A stretch of DNA of 64,000 nt from NCBI RefSeq assembly GCF_022370635.2, contig NZ_CP092362.2, positions 5,084,001-5,148,000 of the forward strand. The letters are read 5' to 3'. A model generated the notes under the pieces. It saw only the letters and a program-made list of their open reading frames with translations, did not search any database and was not told where the DNA came from. The stretch's first letter is position 1. Each line of letters starts with the position of its first letter. This DNA is from Mycolicibacterium crocinum (lineage in GTDB: Bacteria > Actinomycetota > Actinomycetes > Mycobacteriales > Mycobacteriaceae). Shown here piece after piece: positions 27,669 through 35,746 of this stretch. Both the position numbers and the translations under genes were made by a program.

Positions 27669-28850
27669 ATGACGGTTTCGCGTCTGCAGCCCTACGCGGT
27701 GACGATCTTCGCCGAGATGTCCGCGCTCGCCGCGCGCATCGGCGCGGTGAACCTCGGGCAGGGTTTCCCGGACGAGGACGGCCCCGTCGGAATGTTGGAA
27801 GCCGCGCAGAAGGCGATCGCCGAAGGGGTTAATCAGTACCCGCCGGGGTTGGGCATCGCCCCACTGCGCGAAGCGATTGCCGCCCAGCGCAAGCGGCAGT
27901 ACGGCGTCGAGTACGACCCGGAGACCGAGGTGCTGGTCACCGTCGGCGCCACCGAGGCGATCGCCGCCGCCGTCCTGGGGCTGGTCGAGCCGGGCTCGGA
28001 CGTCCTGCTCATCGAACCGTTCTACGACTCCTACTCCCCCGTCATCGCGATGGCCGGCTGTCGGCGGGTGCCGGTACCGCTGGTGCGCGACGGTCGCGGT
28101 TTTGCGCTCGACGTCGACGCGCTACGCGCCGCGGTGACACCGAAAACCCGCGCGCTGATCGTGAACTCGCCGCACAACCCCACCGGCATGGTGCTCGCGG
28201 ACCGCGATCTGCGCGCCCTGGCCGAACTGGCCGTCGACGCCGACCTGCTGGTGATCACCGACGAGGTGTACGAGCATCTGGTCTTTGACACCAAGAAGCA
28301 CCTGCCGCTGGCGGCCTACCCCGGCATGGCCGATCGCACGCTGACGATCTCGAGTGCGGCCAAGATGTTCAACTGCACCGGCTGGAAGATCGGCTGGGTG
28401 TGCGGCAGGCCGGACCTGATCGCCGGCGTGCGTGCCGCCAAGCAGTACCTGAGCTATGTCGGCGGAGCACCGTTCCAGCCCGCGGTGGCCTATGCGCTGA
28501 ACTTCGAGCAAGCCTGGGTGAACGACCTACGGGAGTCGTTGCAAGCCAAGCGGAATCGGCTTTCCGCGGCACTGACCGGGTTGGGTTTCGACGTGCACGA
28601 CAGCGCCGGCACGTACTTTCTGTGCGCCGATCCGCGGCCGCTGGGGTACTCCGACAGCACCCAGTTCTGCGCCGAGCTGCCCGAAAAAGCCGGCGTGGCG
28701 GCGATCCCGATGTCGGCGTTCTGCGATCCGGATTCGCCGCACATCGGTGAATGGAATCACTTGGTGCGCTTCGCTTTCTGCAAACGCGACGACACTCTCG
28801 ATGAGGCGATCCGCCGGCTCGGTGACTGCGATCTAGCCGGACGGAGATGA
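27669..28850 (+). CDS. dapC: PLP aminotransferase, DapC-type
   Basis: 393 residues, class I/II aminotransferase fold. Pyridoxal-phosphate residues are visible: NSPHNPTG (Asn170), TDEVYEH (Asp198, Tyr201) and Lys232 in SSAAKMFNCTGWKIGW; the carboxylate-binding Arg is in HLVRFAF. Its M. tuberculosis counterpart (Rv0858c) is annotated as N-succinyldiaminopimelate aminotransferase of lysine/peptidoglycan synthesis; the sequence is also near kynurenine/glutamine-type aminotransferases, so substrate assignment rests on that orthology. Divergent from the GAF regulator; its 3' end overlaps the SRPBCC gene by 18 bp. Confidence 0.88.
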   Translation: MTVSRLQPYAVTIFAEMSALAARIGAVNLGQGFPDEDGPVGMLEAAQKAIAEGVNQYPPGLGIAPLREAIAAQRKRQYGVEYDPETEVLVTVGATEAIAAAVLGLVEPGSDVLLIEPFYDSYSPVIAMAGCRRVPVPLVRDGRGFALDVDALRAAVTPKTRALIVNSPHNPTGMVLADRDLRALAELAVDADLLVITDEVYEHLVFDTKKHLPLAAYPGMADRTLTISSAAKMFNCTGWKIGWVCGRPDLIAGVRAAKQYLSYVGGAPFQPAVAYALNFEQAWVNDLRESLQAKRNRLSAALTGLGFDVHDSAGTYFLCADPRPLGYSDSTQFCAELPEKAGVAAIPMSAFCDPDSPHIGEWNHLVRFAFCKRDDTLDEAIRRLGDCDLAGRR

Positions 28851-29294
28851 CGTCCTGCCGGCCAGGACGAACCCACGTAAACCCTCGGTCGCCGCGGTCA
28901 ACACCGTCTTCTTCGCACGTTTGATCAGGAAGTGCGGCAGCGGCGTTGAGGGTTCCAGGGTGATGTCGAACCGAACCCGGGTCGCCGTGCCCTCACGACT
29001 CAGGGTGTACTCGCCGTGTTGGGCGTGCTGCTGTGCGGTGCGGTCGGCGTCCCACACCACCCAGTCGCGTCCCCAGTGGTATTCGAGAAGTTCGTGGTCG
29101 ACCAGTCCGAGCAATTTCACGGTCACCTTGACCAGCCGCGGGCGGCCGTCGTCATAGCGATCGACGATGTGGGCATGCTTGTGGACCGACGACCACGTCG
29201 GCACCGCCTCGATATCGGCGATCGCATCGAGGACGACCTCCGGCGGGGCGTCGATCACGATCTCGCGCGAGGCCCGTACCGCCACAATCAGCAA
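28833..29294 (-). CDS. SRPBCC (START-like) family protein, copy 1
   Basis: 153 residues of the polyketide cyclase/START-like helix-grip fold, which makes a deep hydrophobic ligand cavity. Family pattern: ASREIVIDAPPEVVLDAIADIEAVPTWSS, then VKLLGLVDHELLEYHWG, GEYTLSREGTATRVRFDITLEP and LIKRAKKTVLTAATEGLRG. The first few residues (MLIV) may be wrong, since the fold starts at about residue 6. It is one of three related genes around far (others at 30439 and 30917). Role unknown: ligand binding or lipid handling is inferred from the fold. Confidence 0.8.
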   Translation of the reverse strand: MLIVAVRASREIVIDAPPEVVLDAIADIEAVPTWSSVHKHAHIVDRYDDGRPRLVKVTVKLLGLVDHELLEYHWGRDWVVWDADRTAQQHAQHGEYTLSREGTATRVRFDITLEPSTPLPHFLIKRAKKTVLTAATEGLRGFVLAGRTSSPSG

Positions 29295-29344
29295 ACGTAG
29301 TTACCGAAGTGGCCCGCTGTGTCGGCTTTCGCCGAGTTGAACCA

Positions 29345-30424
29345 TTACCAATCTATGTCGGCCAGCGACGTCGTGGCCTGCGGTGGCGGGCCGACGGGTC
29401 CGGCAGCGCTGCGAGAGAACCGCGGCGCGGGTGCCGCCTGCTGGGTGCCGTCGACGTCGATGAGGGTTCGGCGCGCCAAAAGGTGTTCGCCTGCGGCGGC
29501 CTCGGTCCAGCTGAGTACGGGCGTGACGCACGCATCGGTTCCGGCGAAGATGGTCGTCCACTCGTCGCGGGTCTTGCCGGCGAACGTCCGTGTGAACAGC
29601 TCGCGCATCTCGGGGTAGCGCGCGCGGTCGTACTGGCCGGGCACATCGTCGGCCGACAGCCCGAGCCCGGCCAGCAACTGGGCGAAGAACTGCGGTTCGA
29701 TCGCGCCGACGGCCATGTAGCCGCCGTCGGCCGTCTCGTAGACCCGATAGAACGGTGCCCCGCCGTCGAGGAGGAAGGACTCGCGTTGGTCGGTGAGCGA
29801 ACCGGTCGCCTTCATTGTCCACATCATCTGCGCCAGCATGCTCACCCCGTCGACCATCGCGGCGTCGATGACCTGACCGCGGCCGGACTTCTCCCGCTCG
29901 TAGAGGGCGGCGACGATCCCGATCAGCACCAGCATCGACCCGCCGCCGAAGTCGGCGACAAGGTTCAGCGGCGCGACGGGCGGCCGGTCGCGGTAGCCGA
30001 TCGCGCTGAGCGCTCCGGTCTGGGACAGGTAGTTGATGTCGTGGCCCGCGGTCGACGCCAGCGGCCCGTCCTGGCCCCAGCCGGTGATGCGGGCGAAGAT
30101 CAGCCGCGGGTTGACCGCGGCGCAGTCGTCGGGCCCGATGCCCAGGCGCTCACAGGTGCCGGGTCGAAAGCAGTCCAGCAGGACGTCGGCTTTGGCCGCC
30201 AGGTCGAGCAGCGCGTCAGGCTGGGTCTTGACGTCCAGGTCGACCACCCGCTTGCCGCGGTGCATGAGGTCGACGTTCTCGGCGGGCATGGCCAACCCGC
30301 CCGGCCTGCGCACGCGGACGACATCGGCGCCGAGGTCGGCCAGGATCATGCCGGCGTGCGGGCCCGGTCCGATGCCGCCGAGTTCGATGACTCTCACCCC
30401 GGCCAGGGGTCCGGTGTTCGTCAC
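29345..30424 (-). CDS. far: alpha-methylacyl-CoA racemase / CoA-transferase family III
   Basis: 359 residues of the CaiB/BaiF-AMACR fold. It begins GPLAGVRVIELGGIGPGPHAGMILADLGADVVRV and has TGWGQDGPLASTAGHDINYLSQTGAL, the GHDINYL segment typical of alpha-methylacyl-CoA racemases, which epimerise 2-methylacyl-CoAs so that branched chains can enter beta-oxidation. Same size as M. tuberculosis Far (Rv0855). The GTG at 30422-30424 begins the conserved domain; the longer upstream frame overlaps the SRPBCC gene and is rejected. Flanked by SRPBCC genes on the same strand. Confidence 0.92.
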   Translation of the reverse strand: MTNTGPLAGVRVIELGGIGPGPHAGMILADLGADVVRVRRPGGLAMPAENVDLMHRGKRVVDLDVKTQPDALLDLAAKADVLLDCFRPGTCERLGIGPDDCAAVNPRLIFARITGWGQDGPLASTAGHDINYLSQTGALSAIGYRDRPPVAPLNLVADFGGGSMLVLIGIVAALYEREKSGRGQVIDAAMVDGVSMLAQMMWTMKATGSLTDQRESFLLDGGAPFYRVYETADGGYMAVGAIEPQFFAQLLAGLGLSADDVPGQYDRARYPEMRELFTRTFAGKTRDEWTTIFAGTDACVTPVLSWTEAAAGEHLLARRTLIDVDGTQQAAPAPRFSRSAAGPVGPPPQATTSLADIDW

Positions 30425-30438
30425 CAGGGAAAGGTAGC

Positions 30439-30882
30439 TCAGCCACCCTTCTTGGTCTTCAGAACCTGCTTGCGCAATCCGTCGGTGGCGGTCTCCATCA
30501 GACCTTTGGCGCCGCGCTTGATCACGAAGCCGGGCAGCGGAACCAGCGGGTCGACGGTGAGCTCGAACCGCACCCGGGTCGAATCGCCGTCGGGGGTCAG
30601 GGTGTACCGACCCTCTTGTGCCCGTTGCTGTTTGGAGCTGACGAGGGTCCAGCTGACGCCGTCCGGGTGAACGGCGTAATCGAGCACCTGCTCGTCGTTG
30701 ACGCCGACGACCTTGACGGTCTGGCGCGACTTGCTCGGATGACCGTCGTCGTCTCGCTCCAGTACTTCGACTTTCTGGTGGGCCGAGGACCACGTCGGCA
30801 GTGACTCGAGGTCGAACAGCACAGCCAGGATCTCGTCGGGTGTTGCCTCGATGGTGACCTCGCGGGTCTCGGTGATGGCCAT
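30439..30882 (-). CDS. SRPBCC family protein, copy 2
   Basis: 147 residues. Same START-like fold as its neighbours: TREVTIEATPDEILAVLFDLESLPTWSSAHQKVEVLE, VKVVGVNDEQVLDYAV, GRYTLTPDGDSTRVRFELTVDPLVPLPGFVIKRGAKGLMETATDGL. Closely similar to copy 3 (30917-31357), especially in the C-terminal two thirds, indicating a tandem duplication. It ends 14 bp before far on the same strand. Function unknown; a cofactor-free lipid-binding or cyclase-like role is inferred from the fold only. Confidence 0.83.
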   Translation of the reverse strand: MAITETREVTIEATPDEILAVLFDLESLPTWSSAHQKVEVLERDDDGHPSKSRQTVKVVGVNDEQVLDYAVHPDGVSWTLVSSKQQRAQEGRYTLTPDGDSTRVRFELTVDPLVPLPGFVIKRGAKGLMETATDGLRKQVLKTKKGG

Positions 30883-30916
30883 ATCGGCACCATTGCCCGC
30901 CAGCGCGGTTTCGAAA

Positions 30917-31357
30917 CTAGCCCTTCTTGACCTTCAGCACCTGCTTACGCAGGCCGTCGGTGGCAGTGTCCATCGCCCCCTTGATCACGCGCTTGACGAC
31001 GAAGCCAGGCAGCGGAACGGCAAGGTCGATCGAAAGGTCGAAGCGCAACTTGGTCTTGTCGCCGTCGGGGGTCAGCGTGTATTTGCCCTCCTGCGAACGC
31101 AATTGGCTGGCCTTGAGCAGGCTCCAGCTGACCACGTTGTCGCCGTAAGTGTACTCGACGGTCTGCTCGTCGGTCAGACCCGCCGCCTTGATCACCATCT
31201 TGACCTTGTGCGGTCTGCCGTCGTCGTAGGCCTCCAGCACCTCGGCACTCTGGTACTGCGGGGACCACGTCGGCGTCGACTCGACGTCGGTGATCACCGC
31301 GAGGATCTCCTCGGGGCTGGCCTCGATCACGACCTCGCGAGAATCTTTAGTTGCCAT
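30917..31357 (-). CDS. SRPBCC family protein, copy 3
   Basis: 146 residues, START-like: SREVVIEASPEEILAVITDVESTPTWSPQYQS, GKYTLTPDGDKTKLRFDLSIDLAVPLPGFVVKRVIKGAMDTATDGLRKQVLKVKKG. It is the most upstream gene of the copy 3-copy 2-far group, 34 bp before copy 2. The ATG at 31355-31357 gives MATKDSREV; the long open frame upstream overlaps the divergent zinc-finger gene. Function unknown. Confidence 0.83.
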   Translation of the reverse strand: MATKDSREVVIEASPEEILAVITDVESTPTWSPQYQSAEVLEAYDDGRPHKVKMVIKAAGLTDEQTVEYTYGDNVVSWSLLKASQLRSQEGKYTLTPDGDKTKLRFDLSIDLAVPLPGFVVKRVIKGAMDTATDGLRKQVLKVKKG

Positions 31358-31424
31358 GGCGTGGACCCTAGTTGGTGAGCGGCATTTGCACGCGAGTTCC
31401 GCACGGAGGCTTAGGCTCACAGCC

Positions 31425-31778
31425 ATGGGTGAAGCGGTTGATCCGGCAGTTCCGCCGAGTGGTACCGGATGCGTCGAATGCGACGAGTCCGGCGGCTGGT
31501 GGGTGCACCTGCGGCGCTGCGCCGCCTGCGGCCACATCGGCTGCTGCGATGATTCGCTGATGCGGCACGCCGCCGCGCACTGGCGGGACAGCGGGCATCC
31601 GATCATCCGGTCGTTCGAGCCGGGCGAGGACTGGTTCTGGGACTACCAGACCAATCAGTACTACGACGGGCCGGACCTGGCCCCACCGGAGAGCCGGCCG
31701 TCCGAGGAGACCACACCCGGTCCGCGCGGGCGGGTGCCCGGCGACTGGGTGGAGATCCTGCGTAACCGCGCCGACTGA
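31425..31778 (+). CDS. UBP-type zinc-finger protein
   Basis: 117 residues. A compact zinc-binding module (residues ~15-75) with Cys and His in the order of ZnF-UBP domains: GTGCVECDESGGWWVHLRRCAACGHIGCCD, then HAAAHWRDSGHPI. In eukaryotes this fold binds the ubiquitin C terminus; bacterial stand-alone versions have no known partner, although mycobacterial Pup is a tempting but unsupported idea. The ATG at 31425 follows GGAGGC by a long spacing. Divergent from the SRPBCC gene; the 3' end overlaps the convergent hypothetical frame. Confidence 0.82.
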   Translation: MGEAVDPAVPPSGTGCVECDESGGWWVHLRRCAACGHIGCCDDSLMRHAAAHWRDSGHPIIRSFEPGEDWFWDYQTNQYYDGPDLAPPESRPSEETTPGPRGRVPGDWVEILRNRAD

Positions 31779-32068
31779 GTCAGCGCATCGGCGCCGCCGC
31801 GGCGTCGTACGCACACCGTCGCATACGCCTCGTCGGTCAGCGTCCTGTCATCGACGACGACACGCTTCTTGCGCAGCACCGAGCGTCCGCACGCGAGGAA
31901 CGGCACCGACGTCGCGCGGGAGTCCGCGGACACCTGCACCGAGTCGGCGAAGCGGGTGCCGAGCTCGCCGGGTTCGAAGTGCACGGTGTAGCGGATGGTG
32001 AAAAGCCATGTGCCGTCGGCGCGCTGTTCGCCGCGGACGATCAGGGAGTCGTCACCGATCCGGGCCAT
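31661..32068 (-). CDS. conserved hypothetical protein, beta-rich
   Basis: A 135-residue frame. The first ~95 residues look protein-like, alternating polar and hydrophobic strands (GTWLFTIRYTVHFEPGELGTRF, ATVCVRRRGG) with no recognised domain. The last ~40 residues are antisense to the zinc-finger gene and are low-complexity Arg/Ser/Gly, so the C terminus is doubtful; a 118-bp convergent overlap is unusual. Either the overlap is real, or a stop has been lost just before 31779. I cannot assign a function. Confidence 0.5.
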   Translation of the reverse strand: MARIGDDSLIVRGEQRADGTWLFTIRYTVHFEPGELGTRFADSVQVSADSRATSVPFLACGRSVLRKKRVVVDDRTLTDEAYATVCVRRRGGADALTQSARLRRISTQSPGTRPRGPGVVSSDGRLSGGARSGPS

Positions 32069-32121
32069 GCCTTAGATACTGCGCCGCCCGAGCGGCCGAT
32101 GTGCGGACCCACGCCGAGCGA

Positions 32122-32514
32122 TTACGCCAAACCGGCGGCGGCCATTTCCTTTTCAAATTCCACGGCCATCAGCTCGGCGAATTTCGTGACGGCCTTCAGC
32201 GGTCGCAGCATCACGGTGAACTCGTCGATCAGCCCGTCTTCGCGGGTGTGCAGGAAGTCGCAGTCGTTGATGTCGAGGTCGCCGACCTTCGCGGTGAAGA
32301 CCAACGCGTGGTCGGCCTGCCCCTCGCCGCCGATCTCCTTGATATAGGTGAGGTCGACGAACACCCGCGACACCGCCCGCAGGATGACGCCGATCTGATC
32401 GCGACCCTGGTATGGCTTGTGCGCGATCGGGCTGCGGAAGACGACATCCTCGGCGCATAGAGCAGGCAGGGCATCGAAATCACCGGCTTCGACGGCGGTA
32501 CGGAACGCATGCAT
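32122..32514 (-). CDS. NTF2-like (SnoaL-type) protein
   Basis: 130 residues. Cone-shaped alpha+beta barrel fold: FRTAVEAGDFDALPALCAEDVVFRSPIAHKPYQGRDQI is the typical helix-helix-strand opening, followed by strands ending in FVMLRPLKAV-like text. Members include isomerases, cyclases and binding proteins; no catalytic pair can be assigned. The ATG at 32512-32514 was chosen because the family begins there. Only 32 bp separate it from the divergent CDF transporter. Confidence 0.78.
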   Translation of the reverse strand: MHAFRTAVEAGDFDALPALCAEDVVFRSPIAHKPYQGRDQIGVILRAVSRVFVDLTYIKEIGGEGQADHALVFTAKVGDLDINDCDFLHTREDGLIDEFTVMLRPLKAVTKFAELMAVEFEKEMAAAGLA

Positions 32515-32546
32515 GTGGTCAGCATGCCACGGGTACCCCTGCGGGA

Positions 32547-33491
32547 ATGACGGCACCGACCGAGAGCACGAAGACAGTCGCGATCGCATTCGGCGCCAAC
32601 CTGGTCGTCGCGGTCGCTAAGACGCTCGCCAGTGTGCTGTCCGGGTCGGCGTCGATGGCGGCCGAGGCCGCGCACTCCTGGGCGGACACCGGTAACCAGG
32701 CGTTCCTGATGATCGCGAACCGGCGCAGTAGCCGGGTTGCCGACCGCAGGCACCCACTCGGTTACGGCCGGGAGGCCTATGTCTGGTCGCTGCTGGCGGC
32801 GGTCGGGCTGTTCGTCGTCGGGGGGACGGTGTCGGTCTGGCGCGGTGTCGACGAACTGCTCGTCGATCGGCCGGCCGACGAGCACTACCTCATCGCCTAC
32901 ATCGTGCTGGGCATCGCGCTGGTGATGGAGGGCATCTCCTGGGCGCAGGCGGTCCGGCAGCTGCGCGCGGATGCGCACGCGATGGATCGCGAGGTGCTCG
33001 AGTATGCGATGCAGACCTCAGATCCGACGGTTCGTGCGGTGTTCGCCGAGGACAGTGCCGCGCTGATCGGGATCGTACTGGCCGGTGCCGGTATTGGGCT
33101 GCACGAGCTGACCGGGGTTGCGGCCTGGGATGCCGCCGGGTCCATTCTGGTGGGGTTGCTGCTCGGTCTGGTGGCGGTGCTGCTGATCGACCGCAACCGG
33201 CGATTCCTGACCGGGGAGCCTGGGACTCCGCAGCTCCGCGATGCCGTCGTGGCCTCGATCGAAGAGCTTGACGAGGTCGCGTCGGTCCGCTTTGTCAGGC
33301 TCGAATTCGTCGGTCCCCGACAGCTTTTCGTGGTCGCCAGTGTCGACCTCGAGGGCGATCAGATCGAGTCGCGAATCGCGCACACGCTGCGCGATCTGGA
33401 ACGCAGGCTGGAAGCCGATCCGCACATCGTCGACGTCGTGCTGACGATCGCCGAGCCCGCCGAACTGGACGACGCCGTCACTCGTCGATGA
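32547..33491 (+). CDS. cation diffusion facilitator family transporter
   Basis: 314 residues with about six membrane segments and a C-terminal cytoplasmic domain (~215-314). The TM2 metal motif HSWADTG has His43 and Asp47. The TM5 region reads AEDSAALIG, resembling the ZnT9-like branch rather than the HxxxD of zinc exporters such as CzcD/YiiP, so the metal and even transport activity are uncertain. The C-terminal domain is RFVRLEFVGPRQLFVVASVDLEGD. The 3' end overlaps the convergent TetR gene by 14 bp. Confidence 0.85.
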   Translation: MTAPTESTKTVAIAFGANLVVAVAKTLASVLSGSASMAAEAAHSWADTGNQAFLMIANRRSSRVADRRHPLGYGREAYVWSLLAAVGLFVVGGTVSVWRGVDELLVDRPADEHYLIAYIVLGIALVMEGISWAQAVRQLRADAHAMDREVLEYAMQTSDPTVRAVFAEDSAALIGIVLAGAGIGLHELTGVAAWDAAGSILVGLLLGLVAVLLIDRNRRFLTGEPGTPQLRDAVVASIEELDEVASVRFVRLEFVGPRQLFVVASVDLEGDQIESRIAHTLRDLERRLEADPHIVDVVLTIAEPAELDDAVTRR

Positions 33492-34077
33492 TGCCGTGGC
33501 GCAGGGACTCCAGCGCCGTGCGGCACAGCCGCCCCAACTCGGCCAGCGATCGATCCTCGCCGACCATCCACAGCTCCATCGCACCGAAGACCGCCGCGGC
33601 GATGCACCGTGCGGTCACGATCACCCGGAGGCGCTCGTCGGGTGTGTTCGGAGCGTTGCTCTTGGAGAGCTGGTCGACGATCGCGTCGGCGAACTCGGCC
33701 TCCACCTGCCGGGTGTGGCGCACGATGCGACCCGGGTCGAGTTCCCTGGCGCGCAGCGCGGCGATCTGAGCGACCGCTTCGGGATCGTAGGGCGAGGCGT
33801 CGATGGCCGATTGCACCGATTCGAGGATCGACTCGCCGGGCGAGCGGGCTTGCAAGGCGGCGCGGAACCACTCCAGGCCGACGTCGTAGTCGGCGAACAG
33901 CAGGTCGTGTTTCGAGGTGAAGTGCCGGTAGAAGGTGCGCAGCGAGACGCCGGCATCGGCGGCGATCTGTTCGGCTGAGGTGTCCTCGACGCCCTGGGCC
34001 AGGAAACGCACGAGAGCGGCGCGACGCAGGGCGTCGCGCGTGCGCTCACTGCGCGCGGTCTGAGCAGGGCGAACCAC
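33478..34077 (-). CDS. TetR-family transcriptional regulator
   Basis: 199 residues. N-terminal helix-turn-helix: RDALRRAALVRFLAQGVEDTSAEQIAADAGVSLRTFYRHFTSKHDLLF (residues ~13-60); the all-helical C-terminal part would bind ligand and dimerise. The start is GTG (34075-34077). A perfect palindrome TTGTCAA-AA-TTGACAA lies 24 bases upstream in the gap shared with the divergent DUF2834 membrane protein gene, so it probably represses itself and that gene. Confidence 0.9.
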   Translation of the reverse strand: MVRPAQTARSERTRDALRRAALVRFLAQGVEDTSAEQIAADAGVSLRTFYRHFTSKHDLLFADYDVGLEWFRAALQARSPGESILESVQSAIDASPYDPEAVAQIAALRARELDPGRIVRHTRQVEAEFADAIVDQLSKSNAPNTPDERLRVIVTARCIAAAVFGAMELWMVGEDRSLAELGRLCRTALESLRHGIIDE

Positions 34078-34101
34078 GGGGGTAACCTACCTCAAAAAGA
34101 A

Positions 34102-34117
34102 TTGTCAAAATTGACAA
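34102..34117. promoter_or_regulatory. palindromic TetR operator candidate
   Basis: TTGTCAA (34102-34108), AA, TTGACAA (34111-34117): perfect 7-bp arms in the 74-bp divergent gap. The right arm contains TTGACA (34111-34116), an ideal -35 hexamer for the rightward gene, so a bound dimer would block the promoter. No clear -10 is seen at 17-18 bp. Confidence 0.65.
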
Positions 34118-34151
34118 AACGGTGATTGAAGTTCACTACAGTTACGAAGCC

Positions 34152-34640
34152 ATGACGCTCCTCGTTCACGCAGTGCTGGCCGTCCTCGTCATCGCATGGA
34201 TCATCGGATCCAATTCCGCGGTCTTCCGCCGGCCGGCGAATGGTCCCGCAGTCAGTGCGCTCGAGATCCTCTACTACCTGATCGGCATCGCTTCGGTCGT
34301 GCTGGGCTGGTACTTCAACATCCAGTTCGTGCACCAGTACGCCGACGGCAGCGGCAACGTCTTCACCGGCGCGGGGAGCTGGTGGCAGTTCATCACCCTG
34401 GGCTACGACAACCCGGCGGCGGCATCAGCCAGCCAGGACTACACGATCGGCAATGTGCTCCTGCTGCCCTTGTTCACGATCATCGACGGCTACCGGCGCG
34501 GCATCCGCCGCCCGTGGCTGTACTTCGTGTCGAGCCTGTTCACCAGCTTCGCGTTCGCCTGGGCGTTCTATCTCGCCACCGTCGAGCGGCAGCGGCTGCA
34601 TGAAAAGTCGGCTCAGGCGGTCGGCGCGAGCGTCGGGTAG
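34152..34640 (+). CDS. DUF2834-type membrane protein
   Basis: 162 residues with about four membrane segments: LLVHAVLAVLVIAWIIG, LEILYYLIGIASVVLGWYF, an IGNVLLLPLFTII region and YFVSSLFTSFAFAWAFYLA. This matches the short DUF2834 family, whose function is unknown. I chose the ATG at 34152 because the first membrane segment starts there; an in-frame GTG at 34122 would add 10 residues and lies close to the -35 element. It is divergent from the TetR regulator that likely controls it. The 3' end overlaps the OYE gene by 28 bp. Confidence 0.75.
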   Translation: MTLLVHAVLAVLVIAWIIGSNSAVFRRPANGPAVSALEILYYLIGIASVVLGWYFNIQFVHQYADGSGNVFTGAGSWWQFITLGYDNPAAASASQDYTIGNVLLLPLFTIIDGYRRGIRRPWLYFVSSLFTSFAFAWAFYLATVERQRLHEKSAQAVGASVG

Positions 34641-35704
34641 TCGACATAGCCCGCGGGTCCCGGTGAGTAGAACGTGGCCACGTCGGGCTCGGTCAGCTCG
34701 GCACCGGTACGCAGTCGCTCGATGAGGTCCGGGTTGGCCAGGTAGGCCCGACCCACCGCGGCCGCGCTGATCGCACCCCAGTCGGCGAGGTTCTCCAGCT
34801 CGCAGAAGCTGGTGTCGACCTCGCGGCCGGTGTTCAGGACGAACGGCCCGGACCACAGCGCCCGCACGATCCCGAACTCGGGGGCGTCCGGGTTGATCAG
34901 GACGTGCAAGTACGCCAAGCCGAGCGGTGAAATACGTTCCAGCAGAGCCTCATACGCTGAGACGGTATCGACCTCGTTGACGTCCCCCGCGCCGTTTCCC
35001 GGCGAGATGCGCAACCCGACCCGGTCGGCGCCGATCTCGTCGGCGACCGCCTCGACGACCTCGGCGGTCAGCCGCGCGCGGTTCTCCGCCGATCCGCCGT
35101 AACGGTCGGTGCGGGTGTTGGTGGCGTCGGCCAGGAACTGATGCAGCAGATAGCCGTTGGCGGAATGGATTTCGACTCCGTCCATGCCGGCGTCAACGGC
35201 GCGACGGGCGGCTTTGCGGAATTGCTCGACCACGCCGGCGATTTCGTCGGTCCGTAGGGCTCGCGGCACCGGCAGCGGCTTCTTGCCGGCCGGGGTGTGC
35301 GCCAGCATCTTCGCCGCGATCGCCGAGGGTGCCACCGACTCCGCACCGCTGATATCCGGGTGCGCCATCCGGCCGACGTGCCACAGCTGCACGAACATCA
35401 GCCCGTCCTGGGCGTGCACGGCCGAGGCCACTTCGGACCACTTCTCTTGATGCTGGTCGGTGTAGATGCCCGGAGTGTTGACGTAGGCGCCGTTGCCCAC
35501 CTGCGAGATGGCGGTCGCCTCGGTGATGATCAGCCCCGCCGATGCGCGCTGCGCGTAGTACTCGACCTGCAGGTCACTCGGCGTGCCGTCGGAGTGCGCA
35601 CGCGACCGCGTGAGCGGCGCCATGAACAGCCGATTGCGGGCGGTGTTCGCCCCGATGGTGATCGGCTGGAGCAGGGCTGAGTCGTCAGTCAGCGTGAACG
35701 TCAT
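34613..35704 (-). CDS. old yellow enzyme family alkene reductase
   Basis: 363 residues, FMN TIM-barrel ene-reductase (NemA/OYE group) that reduces activated C=C bonds of enones, maleimides or nitro compounds with NAD(P)H. Visible: NRLFMAPLTRSRA (FMN site with Thr), LWHVGRMAHP, the catalytic pair EIHSANGYLLHQFL (His and Asn), and DRYGGSAENRARL. A housekeeping detoxification role is likely. Not linked clearly to neighbours: it converges with the DUF2834 gene. Confidence 0.93.
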   Translation of the reverse strand: MTFTLTDDSALLQPITIGANTARNRLFMAPLTRSRAHSDGTPSDLQVEYYAQRASAGLIITEATAISQVGNGAYVNTPGIYTDQHQEKWSEVASAVHAQDGLMFVQLWHVGRMAHPDISGAESVAPSAIAAKMLAHTPAGKKPLPVPRALRTDEIAGVVEQFRKAARRAVDAGMDGVEIHSANGYLLHQFLADATNTRTDRYGGSAENRARLTAEVVEAVADEIGADRVGLRISPGNGAGDVNEVDTVSAYEALLERISPLGLAYLHVLINPDAPEFGIVRALWSGPFVLNTGREVDTSFCELENLADWGAISAAAVGRAYLANPDLIERLRTGAELTEPDVATFYSPGPAGYVDYPTLAPTA

Positions 35705-35746
35705 GCTTGCCTACAAGTGCCGCGGGTGTCGATTCATTCCCCCGCC

